Of a stretch of 64,000 nucleotides of DNA, positions 61,181 to 64,000 are shown one piece after another (the stretch's first letter is position 1; the number at the start of each line of letters is the position of its first letter). The DNA is from Hahella sp. HNIBRBA332 (GTDB lineage Bacteria > Pseudomonadota > Gammaproteobacteria > Pseudomonadales > Oleiphilaceae). Where the stretch lies: positions 3,862,501 to 3,926,500 of the forward strand of contig NZ_CP132203.1 of assembly GCF_030719035.1 (NCBI RefSeq). The letters run 5' to 3'. Made by a program: the position numbers and the translations under genes. The notes beneath the pieces were generated by a model that saw nothing but the letters and a program-made list of their open reading frames with translations, did not search any database and was not told the DNA's origin.

Positions 61181-63826
61181 TTAACCGGTATTACGCATAC
61201 CCGCGGCGACGCCCGCCATCGTAACTTTCAGCGCTTTCTCAACCGTCTCCTTGTTGGTTTCGCCTTCAGCCCGGTCACGCACCAAAAGCTCCACCTGCAA
61301 GAAATGCAAAGGATCCGTATATGGGTTGCGAACCTGCAGGGAGTGCATGAAGACCGGGTTATCCAGCAAAAGCTCGTCCTGCCCTTTCAGCTCATTAATC
61401 AAGCGCACAGCGCACCCCGCCCGGCGACGCAGCTCATCACCCAAAGGATGCAGCTCGGGCTTAACCAAACGCTCTTCATAAAAGCGCGCAATCTCCGGGT
61501 CGACTTTGGACAACACCATTTCCAGCATGTCCACGTGAGTTTCGAAGAATGGCCACCCGGTCAGCATTGCTTTCAACGTATCAGCGCCGCCATCATCTAC
61601 TGCGGTTTGCAGCGCTGTGTCGCTACCCAGCCAGGCGGGCAGCATCAATCGCATTTGCGTCCAGGCGAAAATCCACGGAATCGCACGCAGGCTTTCAACG
61701 CCACCAGACGCCTTGCGACGCGCAGGACGACTGCCTAACGCCAGTTTGCCCAGCTCCTGTTCCGGCGTCGCGGAACGGAAATACTCTACGAAACCTGAGC
61801 GTTCACGAACCACTTCACGGTAGGAGTTCACCGCCAGACCGGACAGTTTATCCATCATCTCCCGCCAAGCCGGCTCCGGCTCAGGCGGCGGCACCAAGGA
61901 AGCCTCCAGTACTGCGCCAAGGTAGAGATTAAAACTCTGCTTGGCGACCTTGGGCTGCCCGAACTTAAAGCGGATCATTTCGCCTTGCTCGGTGATCCTG
62001 AAGTTACCTGCGACAGATCCTGGGGGCTGCGACAAAATTGCGCGGTTAGCAGGGCCGCCCCCACGGCCTACCGTTCCACCACGACCGTGGAAGAGCGTTA
62101 GTTTCACATCATGCTTCGCGGCCACCTTGACCAACGCCTCTTGCGCCTGATACTGAGCCCAGGCCGCCGCCATCTGGCCTGCATCCTTGGCTGAATCCGA
62201 ATACCCGATCATAACTTCCTGCTTGCCGCCGATGTATTCGCGATACCAGGGCAGATCCAACAAGCGTCCAATGCTGTCCGCCGCCCCCTGCAGATCGTCG
62301 AGAGTTTCGAACAGCGGCGCGATGGGAATGCGGTGGCGCATGCCGCTCTCTCGCAGCAATAGAATCACCGCCAGCACATCAGATGGGTCACTCGCCATAG
62401 AGATAACATAGGAGGCCAACCCTTCTGGAGGCTGCATCGCCACCACGCGGCATGTATCCAAAACCTCCCTGGCTTCCGCGGACGCCGGCCATTCTTTGGG
62501 AAGCAGCGGACGCCTGCCTTCCAGCTCTCGAACCAAAAACGCCTGCTTCTCTTCTTCCGTCCATTGTGAGTAATCGCCAATACCGAGGTAAGCGCATATT
62601 TCCTTCATAACATCGCTGTGACGCTCGGAGTCCTGCCGGATATCCAGTCTTACCAATTGCAAACCGAAACATTGCGCCCGACGAATGACATCCAGCAGCG
62701 GCCCATTGGCGATGACTTTCATACCGCAGTCGCATAACGAGCGATAGCACACCATAAGCGGTTCAATCAGCTCAGCATTATTGAGCAATACATCAGCGGA
62801 AGGTTTTTTCGTAGAATCCAGTGCCTCAGCGGCCCAGGCCCTTGTCGCCTCCAGTCGACTGCGCAACTTGGCGAGAATCTTCCGATAAGGCTCCCGGCTC
62901 TGCCCCGAAGCCCGCGCCAGCTCGCCATTACAAGCGGTCATAGATAATTCCGAGCGTAACGCTTCGATATCACGCAAATAGAGATCCGCCGCCATCCAAC
63001 GACTCAGTAAAAAAACTTCGCGAGTGACCTCTGAGGTGACGTTAGGATTGCCGTCTCTGTCCCCTCCCATCCAGGATGCAAACCGCACGGGATTCACATT
63101 GATCGGCAGTCCTTCGCCAAAACGCTCAAGCAGCGCGGCGTCCATTTGACGCATGAAGTCCGGCACCGCTTGCCATAGGGAGTTTTCAATAACGGCGAAG
63201 CCCCATTTTGCCTCATCGACGGCTGTGGGACGCTCATAACGGATCTCATCCGTGTGCCAGGCTTCGGTGATAAGGCGGCGTAAACGCTCAACGATTTTGG
63301 CGTATTCTTCATCCAGCAAGTCACTACGGTCCAGGGATTCGAGGCACTCGGAAATCTGGTCATACTTCTGAATCAAAGTGCGACGGGTAATTTCAGTGGG
63401 GTGCGCCGTCAGCACGAACTCCAGATTCAAGTCCGCCAGTTGCGCGAAGAATTTATCTTTACTGACGCCTTGGCCAATCAGACGATCAAACACGACTTCA
63501 ATAGTATCCAGGCGATTATCCACCAGCTCGCTGGCGGGAGCCCGACGCCTTACAATATGGTATTGCTCAGCAATATTGGTAAGGTTTAAAAACTGGTTGA
63601 ACGCTCTTGCAACCGGCGCCAGCTCCTCATCATTCAAGCCCGAAAGCACCTCTTTCAGCTGCTTTCTCTGACTGATTTCCGCGTTGCGGTCAGCTTTTGC
63701 GGCGATACGGATTTTCTCGATTTTATTGAATATTTCATCGCCAAGGTGGTAGCGGATGCTCTGTCCCAACAACTCTCCCAGAAGGCGTACGTTTTCTCTC
63801 AGCTCTGGATGCAATTCCTTCATCAT
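61181..63826 (-). CDS. ppc: Phosphoenolpyruvate carboxylase
   Basis: Ppc makes oxaloacetate from phosphoenolpyruvate and bicarbonate to refill the citric acid cycle. The 881-residue enzyme has the catalytic-His motif VLTAHPTEITRRT (near 135), the MIGYSDSAKDAGQMAA motif and FHGRGGTVGRGGGPA glycine-rich loop. The end is VAAGMRNTG, with the conserved carboxy-terminal Gly. The frame is open from 63883, but the ATG at 63826 has a GGAG site 8 bp upstream and gives the family length (E. coli 883). Confidence 0.98.
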   Translation of the reverse strand: MMKELHPELRENVRLLGELLGQSIRYHLGDEIFNKIEKIRIAAKADRNAEISQRKQLKEVLSGLNDEELAPVARAFNQFLNLTNIAEQYHIVRRRAPASELVDNRLDTIEVVFDRLIGQGVSKDKFFAQLADLNLEFVLTAHPTEITRRTLIQKYDQISECLESLDRSDLLDEEYAKIVERLRRLITEAWHTDEIRYERPTAVDEAKWGFAVIENSLWQAVPDFMRQMDAALLERFGEGLPINVNPVRFASWMGGDRDGNPNVTSEVTREVFLLSRWMAADLYLRDIEALRSELSMTACNGELARASGQSREPYRKILAKLRSRLEATRAWAAEALDSTKKPSADVLLNNAELIEPLMVCYRSLCDCGMKVIANGPLLDVIRRAQCFGLQLVRLDIRQDSERHSDVMKEICAYLGIGDYSQWTEEEKQAFLVRELEGRRPLLPKEWPASAEAREVLDTCRVVAMQPPEGLASYVISMASDPSDVLAVILLLRESGMRHRIPIAPLFETLDDLQGAADSIGRLLDLPWYREYIGGKQEVMIGYSDSAKDAGQMAAAWAQYQAQEALVKVAAKHDVKLTLFHGRGGTVGRGGGPANRAILSQPPGSVAGNFRITEQGEMIRFKFGQPKVAKQSFNLYLGAVLEASLVPPPEPEPAWREMMDKLSGLAVNSYREVVRERSGFVEYFRSATPEQELGKLALGSRPARRKASGGVESLRAIPWIFAWTQMRLMLPAWLGSDTALQTAVDDGGADTLKAMLTGWPFFETHVDMLEMVLSKVDPEIARFYEERLVKPELHPLGDELRRRAGCAVRLINELKGQDELLLDNPVFMHSLQVRNPYTDPLHFLQVELLVRDRAEGETNKETVEKALKVTMAGVAAGMRNTG

Positions 63827-64000
63827 TTCTTTTACTCCGCCGCTTTTTTCAAAAGTCTTTTCTTCGTTGACGTTTTGTTGCAATCGCCTTTTCTTAACTA
63901 TAACTCAGTGAAATATCTAAAATTTCCGAACTAGAACAATAGCACCACCCGCCCTGGTTGTCTCATCATTCATCTGCCCTGGAAGCCGCACCGCCGAAGA
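63827..64000. other. Region upstream of ppc
   Basis: 174 bp that should contain the ppc promoter on the minus strand. No second gene starts here within the window. No repeat or hairpin stood out. Confidence 0.5.

Overview
The window is a 64 kb chromosomal segment of a gammaproteobacterium. The block dnaE-accA-tilS-(insert)-pyrG-kdsA-eno and the set ppc / adk / tsaB / rsmJ are laid out much as in Pseudomonas and related marine genera. Protein style, moderate GC content and the wealth of secreted lipoproteins and peptidases suggest a marine Oceanospirillales-type organism such as Hahella. The genus is an inference from remembered resemblance, not from a search. No rRNA, tRNA, CRISPR array, insertion sequence or prophage was seen; this is ordinary chromosome with accessory genes between conserved blocks.

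Region by region. 1-10.7 kb (minus strand): replication, lipid, tRNA, CTP, KDO and glycolysis genes (dnaE, accA, tilS, pyrG, kdsA, eno; eno runs off the left edge), interrupted by an oppositely oriented periplasmic binding-protein-like gene between tilS and pyrG. 10.8-16 kb: a thioredoxin-like lipoprotein, an arsC-wrbA-DUF2069 operon, an orphan GspE/PilB-type ATPase and a DUF3080 lipoprotein whose end overlaps the ATPase gene. 16-18.7 kb: an aldehyde dehydrogenase with a divergent AraC regulator. 18.8-23.2 kb: a lipoprotein with two near-identical GH114 (polygalactosaminidase-type) domains joined by an Asp/Gly linker, then a two-component system. 23.2-25.1 kb: methionine salvage genes mtnB-mtnD-mtnC. 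25.3-29.3 kb: a YkoF-like thiamine-binding domain protein, tmcA and aspA. 29.3-35.2 kb: gmhA and two very different metallopeptidases, a secreted M64 enzyme with three FN3 modules and a large membrane M48 enzyme.

35.8-42.5 kb: a complete Dpp/Opp-type peptide ABC transporter (binding protein, two permeases, two ATPases) with a striking bipartite stem-loop after the binding-protein gene, then a LysR regulator. 42.5-45.4 kb: a TraB/GumN protein and a low-complexity Ig-domain lipoprotein. 45.7-51.5 kb: proline catabolism, with an AraC regulator, putA lacking the DNA-binding domain, and putP; 21-bp-spaced direct repeats in front of putA look like regulator sites. 51.6-55.2 kb: a membrane C13 (legumain-type) peptidase, YceI, cytochrome b561 and an EamA exporter. 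55.4-64 kb: a 15-codon mini-ORF with a very strong ribosome site, then rsmJ, a small unknown gene, uppP, tsaB, adk, a YbaK-HDOD fusion and ppc.

The most interesting signals are the tandem GH114 lipoprotein, the intercistronic stem-loop in the peptide transporter operon, the mini-ORF whose frame stays open beyond its stop codon, the repeats upstream of putA, and the YbaK-HDOD fusion in which the usual YbaK lysine appears to be absent. None amounts to a clearly new multi-gene system.
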